From a bacterium (GTDB taxonomy: Bacteria; Patescibacteriota; Saccharimonadia; Saccharimonadales; Saccharimonadaceae): a stretch of DNA of 64,000 bases. The notes beneath the pieces are model-generated. The model was given only the letters and a program-made list of their open reading frames with translations, was not told the origin of the DNA and searched no databases. Of this stretch, positions 1-8,688 are shown one piece after another (position 1 is the stretch's first letter; each line of letters starts with the position of its first letter). The stretch is taken from assembly GCA_027451105.1 (NCBI GenBank), contig DAIDKB010000044.1, positions 56,664 to 120,663 on the forward strand, read 5' to 3'. The position numbers and the translations under genes are program-made.

Positions 1-23
1 TAAATAATTAATCGGAATATTTA

Positions 24-527
24 ATGTCACAACAGAATAAAACGAAAATCATCGGTTTGATTGTCGTCGTGTTGCTATCAACGGCTGCGACGGCTGGTGT
101 CGTATTGGTTAAAAATGGCCATACCGACGATTCATCACTCTCAAATGTCAGCAGTAATACGGCGGCTAGCTCATCAATAACGGCATCAACGAATAATGGC
201 ACCACGCCGGCAGCTACTTCAACGGCTACTTATAAAGACGGCACCTACTCCGCCCAGGGAAACTTTGACACACCAGATGGCACCGAGCAAATTGGCGTCA
301 CGGTTAAGCTTAGTGGCAACAATATCGCTTCGGTGTCAATCGATGACTCATCGATATACTCGGGTACGTCATTTGCATATACCGAGCGTTTCATTAATGG
401 TCTTAACTCGGTTGTTGTTGGTAAAAATATTGACACTGTAAATATCGGTCGCATATCTGGAGCCTCTCTGACGCCAATCGGCTTCAATGCGGCTCTTGAC
501 ACCATTAAGAACGAAGCCAAAGCCTAA
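24..527 (+). CDS. Membrane-anchored FMN-binding domain protein (RnfG/NqrC-like)
   Basis: Likely an extracellular flavin carrier. One membrane segment (about residues 8-30) is followed by a long Ser/Thr/Ala linker (31-69) and a C-terminal FMN_bind-type domain. The domain ends in SGASLT (145-150), which fits the (D/S)GA(S/T)x(T/S) signature of proteins that carry FMN as a phosphoester on the last Thr/Ser, here Thr150. The next gene, 3 bp downstream, is the FMN transferase ApbE, and the third gene is an RnfD/NqrB-reductase fusion, so electrons probably pass from NAD(P)H through the membrane to this protein. At 167 residues it is shorter than RnfG/NqrC. The domain call is good; the redox partner outside the cell is unknown. 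Confidence 0.8.
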   Translation: MSQQNKTKIIGLIVVVLLSTAATAGVVLVKNGHTDDSSLSNVSSNTAASSSITASTNNGTTPAATSTATYKDGTYSAQGNFDTPDGTEQIGVTVKLSGNNIASVSIDDSSIYSGTSFAYTERFINGLNSVVVGKNIDTVNIGRISGASLTPIGFNAALDTIKNEAKA

Positions 528-530
528 ATT

Positions 531-1364
531 ATGGAATTTGAGGCAATCGGAACCCACTGGTGGATTCAGCCGGGTAAGGTAGAGTTAGATGCGCCGAAAA
601 TTAAGCAGGTAATTGAAGGCATTGATCAAACCTGGTCGCGCTTTCGGGATGATTCAATAGTTGCCAAGATGGCGATAAGCGCCGGTATCTATCCGCTACT
701 ACCATCGGATATTGAATTACTCAATTGGTATCGCCAGCTCTATCTAGCGACTGATGGTTTTGTGACACCCCTAATTGGCCAGACGTTGGCGGATGCCGGC
801 TATGATAGCGACTATTCCTTGAAGCCAAAGGCGGAAATTGCGATTACGCCAACCTGGGATGAGGTGTTATCGCTTGGCAAAACGTCACTAACTCTAAGAC
901 GGCCCGCCTTAATTGATGTCGGGGCAGCCGGCAAGGGTTATGCGGTTGATAAAGTTGCCGAACTTTTTAAGGGTGATTATTGTATTGATGCCGGTGGTGA
1001 TATTAAAGTTGGTGATATCAAGATGGACATTGGACTGGAAGACCCGCGTGACCCGACCAAGTTAATCGGTGTAGCGACGGTCAAGAATACTTCAATTTGT
1101 GGATCGGCTATTAATCGGCGGGCCTGGAAGGGTTGGAACCATGTCATTAATCCAAAATCATCAAAGCCAGTCGATGATATTATTGCCACTTGGGTGATTT
1201 GCGACAGTGCCATGCAAGCGGATGGCTTGGCGACGGCTTTATTTTTTGTTTCACCAGATAAGTTACGGCATTTGGCCGATTTTAAATACTGTATCATGTA
1301 CAGCGACGGCAGCATTAAGGTCACAGATAATAGTATGATTAAAATATTTACGGAGAATGAATAA
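531..1364 (+). CDS. apbE: FAD:protein FMN transferase (ApbE family)
   Basis: ApbE moves FMN from FAD onto a Thr/Ser of a target protein, using Mg2+. Family landmarks are visible: an N-terminal GTHWW strand, the central IDVGAAGKGYAVD stretch, DAGGDIKVG, and the C-terminal HVINPKSSKPV followed by a D-x-ADGLATALF segment. At 277 residues it is a little short, mainly because it begins directly at the first core strand with no signal peptide or lipobox. That is odd, because flavinylated domains are normally modified outside the membrane. It sits between the putative acceptor (SGASLT motif) and the membrane reductase, with the next start right after its stop, so the three genes look like one operon. 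Confidence 0.9.
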   Translation: MEFEAIGTHWWIQPGKVELDAPKIKQVIEGIDQTWSRFRDDSIVAKMAISAGIYPLLPSDIELLNWYRQLYLATDGFVTPLIGQTLADAGYDSDYSLKPKAEIAITPTWDEVLSLGKTSLTLRRPALIDVGAAGKGYAVDKVAELFKGDYCIDAGGDIKVGDIKMDIGLEDPRDPTKLIGVATVKNTSICGSAINRRAWKGWNHVINPKSSKPVDDIIATWVICDSAMQADGLATALFFVSPDKLRHLADFKYCIMYSDGSIKVTDNSMIKIFTENE

Positions 1365-2867
1365 ATGCGACGGGCAATTGAACAATTTATAGATAGTATT
1401 ACGATGTATCGCGCGGTGTTGTACGGGCTTTACCTAATGGTCGCAACGGCCATTGGTCTTAGTCTGTTCGGTCAGCTAAGCTTTACGCCAGGCGATTTAA
1501 TTATCACGGCAGCGATTCTATTGGTAGCTTCGTATCTTATAAATCGATTATTTGCCTGGACCTTTTCAGTGCCATATAACCCCGAATCTTGGCAAATTAC
1601 AGCCTTAATTATCTTCTTTTTGATATTTCCACAAAGTGATTTAAAAGGTTATTTAGATGTAGTGATTATTGCCGCTATTTCAATGGCCTCCAAATATATA
1701 CTGGCGATTCGGGGCCGGCATATCTTTAACCCAGCGGCTGTCGCGGTTGCCATAGGCGGTCTATTGGGAGTGCTTGGTGCAACTTGGTGGATTGGTACAT
1801 TGTATCTGTTGCCGGTGGTTATGATTGTCGGCTTCTTGTTGACCTGGAAGTTGCGCCATTTTTGGATGGTTGGTCTTTATATGTTTGCCAGCTTGGTGGT
1901 GGCAGCCATCTTGGCTCAGACAAGTGGACATAGCGTCGTGGAATCAATTAAGGGTGCAATTATATCGGGCCCGATGGTCTTTGCTGGCACGATTATGCTA
2001 ACCGAGCCGTTGACCTCACCGACAACCAAGCGTGCCCAGATGTTTTTTGGCCTATTTGTAGGCGCCTTAACTGGTGGCCATTTAGGTTGGATATCAAAAC
2101 CAGACGTGGCAATTTTAGTTGGCAACGTCTACGCCTTTATGCTTGGCGCGCGCCGATCGATTAGTCTTAAATATGCCGGGACCAGAGAGTTAGCGCCGAC
2201 AGTACATGAGTTTTTGTTTAAGCCGACACATGCCTTAAAGTTTAAGCCTGGCCAATATATCGAGTTGACCTTACCGCATAGCGGTGCCGATGACCGCGGT
2301 ACGCGTCGAGTTTTTTCGATTGCTTCGCGACCAGGCGCTGAATACTTGCGACTTGGTCTTGTTATGCCTGAAGTCGACCCTAGTACATTTAAACAAGTAA
2401 TGGTTGGTCTTAAACCGGGCGCCGTGGTCCGTGCCACTCAGGTTGGTGGTAGTTTTGTGCTGCCGCATAACCCCCGGAAACCACTTGTTTTTGTAGCCGG
2501 TGGTATTGGCATAACCCCTTTTCGAGCCATGCTCGATGAACTTATCGAGAAAAACGAAAAACGACCGATTACCCTATTTTATGCAGTCCGCCGCCAAGAA
2601 GCCGCTGTTTATACTGATATTTTAAGTCAAGCCATCCGCACGATTGGTTTGCAAGTTGTTATCGTGGTGGCTGAACCACAAGCTGATTGGACTGGTGAGG
2701 CGGGTCGCTTGACGGTCGATACGATAGCTAAATACGTTCCTGACCTACCCGATAGTAGAGTTTACATATCTGGTCCAAATGCCATGGTCCAGGATTTTCG
2801 ACGTGACCTAAGTAGCTATAATGTCAGTCCTATGGATATTGTGACCGACTACTTTACTGGCTATTAA
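1365..2867 (+). CDS. RnfD/NqrB-like membrane domain fused to FAD/NAD(P)H oxidoreductase domain
   Basis: A two-part protein. Residues about 1-260 form a multi-span RnfD/NqrB-type domain with the conserved GRHIFNPAAVAV turn and the late MLTEPLTSPTT loop. Residues about 265-500 are a ferredoxin-NADP reductase module: RRVFSIAS (FAD isoalloxazine/phosphate binding), GGIGITPFRAM (nicotinamide pyrophosphate loop) and YISGPNAMV near the end. There is no 2Fe-2S domain as in NqrF. One polypeptide therefore appears to take electrons from NAD(P)H and pass them across the membrane. With ApbE and the FMN-binding protein upstream it resembles a reduced Nqr/Rnf chain. Whether it pumps Na+ or H+, or only exports electrons, cannot be told from sequence. 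Confidence 0.8.
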   Translation: MRRAIEQFIDSITMYRAVLYGLYLMVATAIGLSLFGQLSFTPGDLIITAAILLVASYLINRLFAWTFSVPYNPESWQITALIIFFLIFPQSDLKGYLDVVIIAAISMASKYILAIRGRHIFNPAAVAVAIGGLLGVLGATWWIGTLYLLPVVMIVGFLLTWKLRHFWMVGLYMFASLVVAAILAQTSGHSVVESIKGAIISGPMVFAGTIMLTEPLTSPTTKRAQMFFGLFVGALTGGHLGWISKPDVAILVGNVYAFMLGARRSISLKYAGTRELAPTVHEFLFKPTHALKFKPGQYIELTLPHSGADDRGTRRVFSIASRPGAEYLRLGLVMPEVDPSTFKQVMVGLKPGAVVRATQVGGSFVLPHNPRKPLVFVAGGIGITPFRAMLDELIEKNEKRPITLFYAVRRQEAAVYTDILSQAIRTIGLQVVIVVAEPQADWTGEAGRLTVDTIAKYVPDLPDSRVYISGPNAMVQDFRRDLSSYNVSPMDIVTDYFTGY

Positions 2868-2942
2868 TCATAAATGGCTGATAGAGAACCGGGGATGATA
2901 GTCTAGATTACTAGAAAAGCATAAATGTTATACTGAATTGTA

Positions 2943-3431
2943 ATGCAAGATAATCCATACAACGAAGTACCCGCAGTACCCGTCCAGCCAGTATTAGCTA
3001 GCCCTCAGCCGGCCGCACCCGAGCCCGCTCAGGGACGTCCATTTTTAGCCGTCTTTTTCTTTAGTTTCGTCTGGGGTGTGTTTGGAGTTGATCGATTTTA
3101 CCTTGGTAAGATTTGGACTGGTATTTTAAAGTTTTTGACCTTTGGCGGTTACGGTATTTGGGCGATGATAGACTTATCGCAAATCATGTCTGGTGCGATG
3201 CGCGATAAGCAGGGTAACGAGATGGTTGATTACCAAAAATATAAAAAACTCGCCTCAAAAACTATGAAGGTTTTCTCGCTAGTAGTCGGTATAACAGTAG
3301 TAATAGTGGGCGCCGCGTTGTTTTATGCGATCTACAATATAGTCACACAATTAATGCAAAACGGCACACTGAACAACCTCATCCCTGGTGGCCTGCAGAT
3401 GCCCAACGTCAACCAGTTGCTCGGTTTATAG
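2943..3431 (+). CDS. TM2 domain-containing membrane protein
   Basis: A Pro/Ala-rich cytoplasmic N-terminus (1-35) is followed by a TM2 domain with its usual pattern: a first helix, a G-V-DRFYLG turn, a second helix, and a GIWAMIDL segment. A further hydrophobic helix lies near residues 105-130. TM2 proteins are small membrane proteins of unclear role. A TATACT box ends 9 nt before the ATG with no ribosome binding site, so the mRNA is probably leaderless or nearly so. The next two genes follow closely and may be cotranscribed. Confidence 0.8.
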   Translation: MQDNPYNEVPAVPVQPVLASPQPAAPEPAQGRPFLAVFFFSFVWGVFGVDRFYLGKIWTGILKFLTFGGYGIWAMIDLSQIMSGAMRDKQGNEMVDYQKYKKLASKTMKVFSLVVGITVVIVGAALFYAIYNIVTQLMQNGTLNNLIPGGLQMPNVNQLLGL

Positions 3432-3479
3432 ACTCTTGTCGATTGACCAATTACCAGCTTCGTTAGATAATGGGATGAC

Positions 3480-4025
3480 ATGACTATAGCAAAAAGAGCC
3501 ATTATTATATTGGGCGCGATTTTACTCGGCGTTATGACGCCTATGAGCGTCGTTTTGGCCCAGGATACTCCAATGACCGATGCACAGATTAATCAAATCA
3601 AATCAAGTTGTGTCGGCGCCAAGACCATCATGGCTCAGCTGCACGCTAATGACGCTTTGTTGCGAGTCAATCGTGGTCAAATGTATGAGTCAATGACGAC
3701 CAAATTAATGAGCCGTTTTGATGATCGGGTTGATAGTAACCATCTTAACTCTAAATATTTAGTGTCGGTCGACCAGGATTACAACGATGCCTTGACGTCT
3801 TTTCGCAATGATTACCAGGTTTACGAAGAAAGTCTGTCGTCGGCTCTTAAGATTGATTGTACAAAAGAGCCAGTCTCGTTTTATGATGCTGTAGCCGATG
3901 CCCGCACAAAACGAGCTCAGGTGCATAACGATGTGGTAAAACTAAACCAAGACATTGATCAATACAAATCGACCTTTGAATCGTTTGTGACCGGGCTTTT
4001 AAACTTCACTGGGAATAGCAACTAA
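3480..4025 (+). CDS. Secreted hypothetical protein with signal peptide
   Basis: Not recognised as a named family. A clear signal peptide (hydrophobic residues 8-27, likely cleavage after VLA before QD) leads into about 150 mainly helical residues. Two cysteines near Ser42/Cys43 and Cys123 of the precursor could form a disulfide outside the cell. The gene overlaps the next one by one base (TAATG), so the two are probably translationally coupled and act together at the cell surface. Confidence 0.7.
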   Translation: MTIAKRAIIILGAILLGVMTPMSVVLAQDTPMTDAQINQIKSSCVGAKTIMAQLHANDALLRVNRGQMYESMTTKLMSRFDDRVDSNHLNSKYLVSVDQDYNDALTSFRNDYQVYEESLSSALKIDCTKEPVSFYDAVADARTKRAQVHNDVVKLNQDIDQYKSTFESFVTGLLNFTGNSN

Positions 4026-4420
4026 TGGATGAGAATATTAAAACCGAAGCGGTAGAGGCGGTTCAGCCAGCCTTATCATTTTGGGATCAGCATCGCTACT
4101 TATTGTTGATTGCCATCGCTATTGCCATTGCTATGTTCCTTGTAAGTATCAGCATGGCTCTTTATAACAGCAGCGGGGCTGCTCAGCTTGATTTGAGTCG
4201 TCCAGGCTATAGCGCAGTGACTAGTCAAGCAGTCAAGAACGATAGTGACTTTGCGAACTATCCGAATACCGGTACGCTCGATAAGGCAGCGATTGATGAA
4301 TTTAGAGGTCTCTATGACACGCAGGCAGCCAAGGCTAAAGCGGTGGACGCCTTTAGCGGTGATCCACTTGATCCAGCAGCCCTTGAGATTAACGCCCCGG
4401 CTACTCCAGCGCAGCAGTAA
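4025..4420 (+). CDS. Small single-pass membrane protein, unknown function
   Basis: 131 residues with one strong transmembrane helix (about residues 25-47) and an Ala-rich outer part ending in PATPAQQ. I recognise no family. Its start overlaps the stop of the secreted protein gene before it by one base, which supports both as real coupled genes. It converges with murC, whose stop lies immediately after this gene; no obvious terminator hairpin separates them. Confidence 0.65.
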   Translation: MDENIKTEAVEAVQPALSFWDQHRYLLLIAIAIAIAMFLVSISMALYNSSGAAQLDLSRPGYSAVTSQAVKNDSDFANYPNTGTLDKAAIDEFRGLYDTQAAKAKAVDAFSGDPLDPAALEINAPATPAQQ

Positions 4421-5680
4421 CTAATTTTCTTGACTTAGCTTGGTGCGCAACCAGCTATCAATTGCGCCAGCCCCCATACCTAGCACTAATTTGCCCTCGC
4501 TGCGCGCTTTTTGAATAACATTCCAAAGCTCATCGTTAAAGTCGGCAATGTGGACGGATGATTTGTTGGTAATATTTTTAATTAAATCTTTAGGCTGAAG
4601 AATTGCTAGTTTTGGATCTTCACGTGACAGGTAAGTCGGTAGCCAATAGACATCCTCAGCTAACTCAAACTGGTCAGTGTATTTATCGCGCAGCTCGTGT
4701 TGTCGAACGTTTTGGTGTGGTTGGTAAATTAAAACGATATGGTCGGATTGCTCGCGAGCCATCTGCAGAGTAGCGGCAATTTCGGCTGGATGATGACCGT
4801 AATCACTGTACAAATTATCGGCAAGCCTTTCAAAGCGTCGATCGGTGCCTGGAAATCTGGATAGAATATCGGTCGTATCTTGGTTGATGTCTAACCGTTT
4901 TAAAGCAATTTGGACCAAGGTTGCATTACGTCGGTTATGTTGGCCGCCTACCTTGATATTTTCGTTAAGCTGAATTGGCTCAATTAGGCTCACTTGATTC
5001 TGATCGTAAAAAACTTCAGCATGCTGGTCATCCCAGGCAAAGACCTGATTGCTCTGGCGAGCGAATTGGCTAAATGCCTCAAGGTATTCTTCGTCGGTTG
5101 GATAGGTATCAGGATGATCATAATCAATTGAGGTAATTAATGATAGATAGGGATGAAAATGTAGAAAGTTGCGATCAAATTCATCACATTCATAAACAAA
5201 AAAGCGACTGGCTGGATCAAACTTACCACTTGGTCCAAAACTAATCGTTGTGCCAATCGAATAGCTAAGTGGAACGCCAAGTTGCTGTAATGTCCAAATT
5301 AACATGCCGGTAGTAGTGGTCTTACCATGTGTGCCGGCAACAGCAATCAGCTGCAGTTTTTTCTCACTAATAATGTGGGCAAGCAACTCATCACGTTTTG
5401 CAATTTTGATACCTAGTTTTTTGGCTAGTACTAATTCGGGGTGATTGGCGGGTAGGGCGGCCGTATAGATTAGCCAGTCGACCGGCTGTTTGTCGTGATA
5501 GGTCTGTAGGAACTGGCCGTCTTGATCGCCAATGTGTATTTCAATGCCAAGGGCCATTAAATTATCGGTCATTAGGCTTGTCGAGCGGTCCGAGCCGGCG
5601 ACCTTATAACCTGCATCATGAGCGATTTCGGCCAGGGGTCCGATACCGACGCCACCTATGCCCGAAAAAAATATATTCAT
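4421..5680 (-). CDS. murC: UDP-N-acetylmuramate--L-alanine ligase (MurC)
   Basis: MurC adds L-Ala to UDP-MurNAc in the cytoplasm, the first amino acid step of peptidoglycan synthesis. The N-terminal nucleotide-binding motif FSGIGGVGIGPLA (5-17), the ATP loop GTHGKTTTT (116-124), YECDEFDRNF and the DYDHPDTY region all match MurC. At 419 residues it is shorter than many MurC proteins, and Mpl (murein peptide ligase) is a close relative, but the YECDE and HxH-type landmarks fit this group in general. It is a lone minus-strand gene between plus-strand neighbours. MurJ is encoded about 18 kb away. Confidence 0.85.
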   Translation of the reverse strand: MNIFFSGIGGVGIGPLAEIAHDAGYKVAGSDRSTSLMTDNLMALGIEIHIGDQDGQFLQTYHDKQPVDWLIYTAALPANHPELVLAKKLGIKIAKRDELLAHIISEKKLQLIAVAGTHGKTTTTGMLIWTLQQLGVPLSYSIGTTISFGPSGKFDPASRFFVYECDEFDRNFLHFHPYLSLITSIDYDHPDTYPTDEEYLEAFSQFARQSNQVFAWDDQHAEVFYDQNQVSLIEPIQLNENIKVGGQHNRRNATLVQIALKRLDINQDTTDILSRFPGTDRRFERLADNLYSDYGHHPAEIAATLQMAREQSDHIVLIYQPHQNVRQHELRDKYTDQFELAEDVYWLPTYLSREDPKLAILQPKDLIKNITNKSSVHIADFNDELWNVIQKARSEGKLVLGMGAGAIDSWLRTKLSQEN

Positions 5681-5754
5681 ATCAATCAGTATATCACTTG
5701 CGGCTTTGGGGTGGGATATGGTCTAATAGACTAAGCAGTTAAAAGAAAATAAAC

Positions 5755-6969
5755 ATGTTTAAACGAACTATCTACCGGCTACTTGAAAGACGACACTTCT
5801 GGCGATATGTCAGCTTTTCAGAGGTAGCCGAATTATACGCGTCACGGACTCTGCGGATTATCGGCATCAATATTGCCTCGGGCTTTGCATCGGTTTACCT
5901 GTATCAGACCGGTTACTCGCTGCAATCAATTATGCTGTTTTGGCTGGCTTATTACGCTTCAAACGCCATCATGAATTATTTCTCGGCCCACATCATAGCT
6001 TATTTTGGGCCCAAGCACGGTACATTGTTCAGTAACCTGCTTTATATACCCGCCATGGTAGCTTTGGGGTTGGTGCCAAATTATGGTCTACGGGCCATAA
6101 TTATATGGGGTGTACTAAGCTCACTGTCGGCATGTTTGTACCAATTAAGCTATTTGGTAGAATTCTCTAAAGTTAAGAGTGTTGATCATGCTGGTAAAGA
6201 AATTGGTTTTATGAATATTCTTGAAAAGATTTCAATTGGCATGAGCCCAATTATCGGTGGATTAATCGCTCTGTTTTTTGGCGCCCAGGCAGTCATGATG
6301 ATTGGAGCAGTTATTTTCGCCTTTTCAGCTATGCCACTTTTAAGGACAGTCGAACAGACCAGAGTCCGCCAGCGTATTAAGTTTCGTGATTTGCCATATC
6401 GCACCATTTATCGCAGCCTGACGTCGCAACTTGGGGTTGGTGTCGATACGGTCGCAACCGGTACGGTTTGGAGCCTATTTATCGCTGCGGTTATATTTCC
6501 GCATCTGTCAAATAAAATTTATGTTAGCCTAGGTGCATTATCGTCCGTGACAATCCTAGCGGCCATCGGCGTCTCTTACGCATACGGCCGGCTGATTGAC
6601 CGCAACCGTGGCGGTGACTTGTTAAAGATCGCTGTGGTGGTTAACGCCCTCGTACATGCCTCGCGGCCATTTGCGAGCGGTATCGCATCGGTGGTTGGTA
6701 CCAATGTAACTAACGAAATCGCCACAACTGGCATTACGATGTCTTATATGCGTGGCCAGTTTGATACTGCTGATATATCGGGTCATCGTATCGTCTATCT
6801 GTCGATGTCGCAAATATTCGCTAGCTTTGGGGCGATTATTGCTTGTCTAATTTTGCTAGTATGCTTAATGCTGTTCGGTGACGCGCAGGGTTTGCGCGGA
6901 TTTTTCTTCATCGCCTCGGCCTGTGTACTGTTAACCGGTACCGCGCATTTTCACCTCTATAGAAAATAG
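5755..6969 (+). CDS. MFS-like multi-pass membrane transporter
   Basis: 404 residues with about ten to twelve hydrophobic segments and positively charged loops, in the pattern of a major facilitator permease. Charged inner loops occur near residues 200-210 (VEQTRVRQRIKFRD) and at YGRLIDRNRGG, the latter resembling the repeated MFS loop motif. The substrate cannot be assigned. It stands alone, with a divergent murC upstream. The ATG follows an A-rich stretch with no clear Shine-Dalgarno sequence. Confidence 0.65.
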   Translation: MFKRTIYRLLERRHFWRYVSFSEVAELYASRTLRIIGINIASGFASVYLYQTGYSLQSIMLFWLAYYASNAIMNYFSAHIIAYFGPKHGTLFSNLLYIPAMVALGLVPNYGLRAIIIWGVLSSLSACLYQLSYLVEFSKVKSVDHAGKEIGFMNILEKISIGMSPIIGGLIALFFGAQAVMMIGAVIFAFSAMPLLRTVEQTRVRQRIKFRDLPYRTIYRSLTSQLGVGVDTVATGTVWSLFIAAVIFPHLSNKIYVSLGALSSVTILAAIGVSYAYGRLIDRNRGGDLLKIAVVVNALVHASRPFASGIASVVGTNVTNEIATTGITMSYMRGQFDTADISGHRIVYLSMSQIFASFGAIIACLILLVCLMLFGDAQGLRGFFFIASACVLLTGTAHFHLYRK

Positions 6970-7011
6970 TCCTTATGTTATACTAATCTTAGTATTGATG
7001 GTGGGGTTTAG

Positions 7012-7644
7012 GTGGCTGACAAACGGCGAGTAGAACGAAGTATAAAGCAACTGCAACGGATTAAAACGTGGCAGTTAGTTATTTTGTTTATCTTATCCTG
7101 CTTTGTGGCGGCTACTTTTTTGCGACTTAATAACATTGGTATGGTAGAGCGACGGGCGGCAGTAGTTAGCGCTGATGATGCTGGCGACAAGGACGCAATC
7201 GTTAATAGATTGTATGATTTACAACGTTACGTTTCGGCTCATATGAACACCGACCTGGGTAAGGGTGTCTACCTAGAGTCAAGCTACAAACGCGACTATC
7301 AGGCCGCCATTGATGCCGCTGCTAACGATAGCAATCCAAATGGAAATATCTACAAAAAAGCACAAGAAGTTTGTGCTCCGCAATTTACGCGCTACTCATA
7401 CGCATATTTGCAGTGTACTACTGGGGAATTGGCTAAATATCCGGCTGCTAGTGACCCGGCATCGGCGGTTCAGAAGCCTGCCCTAAGTAACTACCTGCAC
7501 AGCTTTGTTTCACCACTGTGGTCACCAGATTTTGCCGGCTGGTCGGTCCTCGTAAGCCTCATCCTGGCGGTCATGATTTTAGTGCGGTTGGTGGCTATGG
7601 GTGTGCTTCGGGCGATATTACACCGTCACTACAAAAGCATCTAA
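7012..7644 (+). CDS. Membrane protein of unknown function (two terminal TM helices)
   Basis: GTG start. 210 residues with a transmembrane helix near the N-terminus (about 22-45), an outer loop of about 120 residues that holds a pair of cysteines (near 122 and 134), and a second helix near 175-200 followed by a basic tail. The loop cysteines suggest an extracytoplasmic disulfide. A TATACT box lies about 29 nt before the start. No family recognised. Confidence 0.6.
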   Translation: MADKRRVERSIKQLQRIKTWQLVILFILSCFVAATFLRLNNIGMVERRAAVVSADDAGDKDAIVNRLYDLQRYVSAHMNTDLGKGVYLESSYKRDYQAAIDAAANDSNPNGNIYKKAQEVCAPQFTRYSYAYLQCTTGELAKYPAASDPASAVQKPALSNYLHSFVSPLWSPDFAGWSVLVSLILAVMILVRLVAMGVLRAILHRHYKSI

Positions 7645-7648
7645 CTGT

Positions 7649-7703
7649 TGACAGGGGGCGGCGCAAGCTGTAATCTAACTCTCGTATAGCACTAATAGGA
7701 GGT
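7649..7703 (+). promoter_or_regulatory. Promoter and strong Shine-Dalgarno for the 68-aa protein gene
   Basis: TTGACA at 7649-7654 and a weak TAATCT -10 after about 17 nt are followed by an AGGAGGT Shine-Dalgarno at 7697-7703, 11 nt before the ATG. The near-perfect ribosome site stands out in a window where many genes have none, and suggests high expression of the small protein. Confidence 0.6.
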
Positions 7704-7714
7704 TATAAGAACAA

Positions 7715-7921
7715 ATGGCTTACAGTCACACAAACTCAAAGGGCGTCACATACTACCTACATAGCACAGAAGTAACTCTACGTGGTGGTAAACCACAAAC
7801 TATCTTCTTCTTCGCAAAGGTAGAGAAGAATGCAAAGGGACAACCAGTTGACCTACCTGCAGATCGCGTTGTTAAAGAAAACCCACGAAACGGTTTCCTA
7901 ACTGTCTCAAAGAAAAAATAG
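7715..7921 (+). CDS. Small basic protein, probably highly expressed, unknown function
   Basis: 68 residues: MAYSHTNSKG at the start, a predicted beta-rich middle (VTYYLHSTEVTL, KPQTIFFFAKV) and a basic end (LTVSKKK). Codon choice is more uniform than in its neighbours, and the gene has the best ribosome site in this stretch and its own terminator. These are signs of an abundant protein. No membrane segment or signal peptide. I cannot assign a family; a nucleic-acid-binding or ribosome-associated role is only a guess from its size and charge. Confidence 0.7.
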   Translation: MAYSHTNSKGVTYYLHSTEVTLRGGKPQTIFFFAKVEKNAKGQPVDLPADRVVKENPRNGFLTVSKKK

Positions 7922-7985
7922 TTAAAAAACTATATTGCACCATAAGCTTGTTTGGTAGTATGATATAACCAAACAAACAGGTGCC

Positions 7986-8016
7986 AAAAGACCCCCCTCA
8001 TCGGGGGCCTTTTTTG
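7986..8016 (+). terminator. Rho-independent terminator
   Basis: A CCCCC/GGGGG stem with a short loop is followed by TTTTTT. It lies about 65 nt after the stop of the 68-aa protein gene and before the next gene. Confidence 0.85.
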
Positions 8017-8100
8017 TTGTTGAGCATATTCAAGGTATTGGCATTGTGGTATTTCTTACAAGATGCTTAAATGTTAACATAAGCAATTTGAAAGGCATTT

Positions 8101-8643
8101 ATGCAACAGAAACAATCTGGCAGCGCGCATCTTATCATCACTGTCATTCTAGTGGTCGCACTTCTGGGCGCGCTCGGTTTTATATTTTGGCAAAACTTCA
8201 TTAACAAAAAAGATTCGACAGCGACAACGACAACTACTACAACGACGACGGCCACTAGTACTACCCCAGCTGCGACCATGCCGGTAAATGATAATCTTGT
8301 GATTAGTCAGTGGGGCGTGACAGTGCCGGCTAAAGGTTTCATTTTGATAAGCCCGAGTGCTGACAATGTTGGTGTAACGACTCAGGCTATTATTGATGAA
8401 GCAAAGAGAATCAACTGTAGCGATAACGGTATTGGAACTATTTTTCGCACTAAATCGACTGCTGATTTTTCATCATTCACTCCTGTCTCCGCGCAAATTA
8501 ATGGCTATTATTACGGCTACATACAGCCAAGTCAAGCTGCCTGCACAGATAACCAAGGCAATCCAGCCGCCACTATCAACAGCCTAATGACGGATGCTGA
8601 AGCGGTTCTTAAGGCGGCTATCGTAAATACTAAAGCCAGCTAG
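8101..8643 (+). CDS. Secreted/anchored hypothetical protein with Thr-rich linker
   Basis: A short polar start ending in QSGSAH is followed by one hydrophobic helix (about 10-30), a low-complexity run of threonines (about 40-54) and a globular C-terminal domain with two or three cysteines (KRINCSDNG, QAACTDN). The QSGSA-plus-helix start is reminiscent of pilin-like or membrane-anchored proteins, but there is no clear GFxxxE prepilin site. Function unknown. The Thr run also creates a false Val-rich reading frame on the other strand. Confidence 0.65.
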   Translation: MQQKQSGSAHLIITVILVVALLGALGFIFWQNFINKKDSTATTTTTTTTTATSTTPAATMPVNDNLVISQWGVTVPAKGFILISPSADNVGVTTQAIIDEAKRINCSDNGIGTIFRTKSTADFSSFTPVSAQINGYYYGYIQPSQAACTDNQGNPAATINSLMTDAEAVLKAAIVNTKAS

Positions 8644-8648
8644 TCGTC

Positions 8649-8677
8649 TTGTAACTTAATCTGTAAAAGTCTAAAAT
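8649..8677 (+). promoter_or_regulatory. Promoter of the ABC exporter operon
   Basis: TTGTAA, a 17-nt spacer and TAAAAT, ending 11 nt before the ATG. The transcript leader would be only about 5 nt. Confidence 0.5.
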
Positions 8678-8688
8678 AGATATCGTAT

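Noticed and set aside
8067..8279. 70-aa frame with a long Val run on the minus strand
   Set aside because: Shadow of the Thr-rich linker codons (ACA/ACG/ACT) of the plus-strand gene.
8649..8677. TTGTAA/TAAAAT promoter as evidence of a leaderless ABC operon
   Set aside because: The -10 box ends 11 nt before the ATG, so a short leader is expected; it is not counted in the strict 7-nt set.
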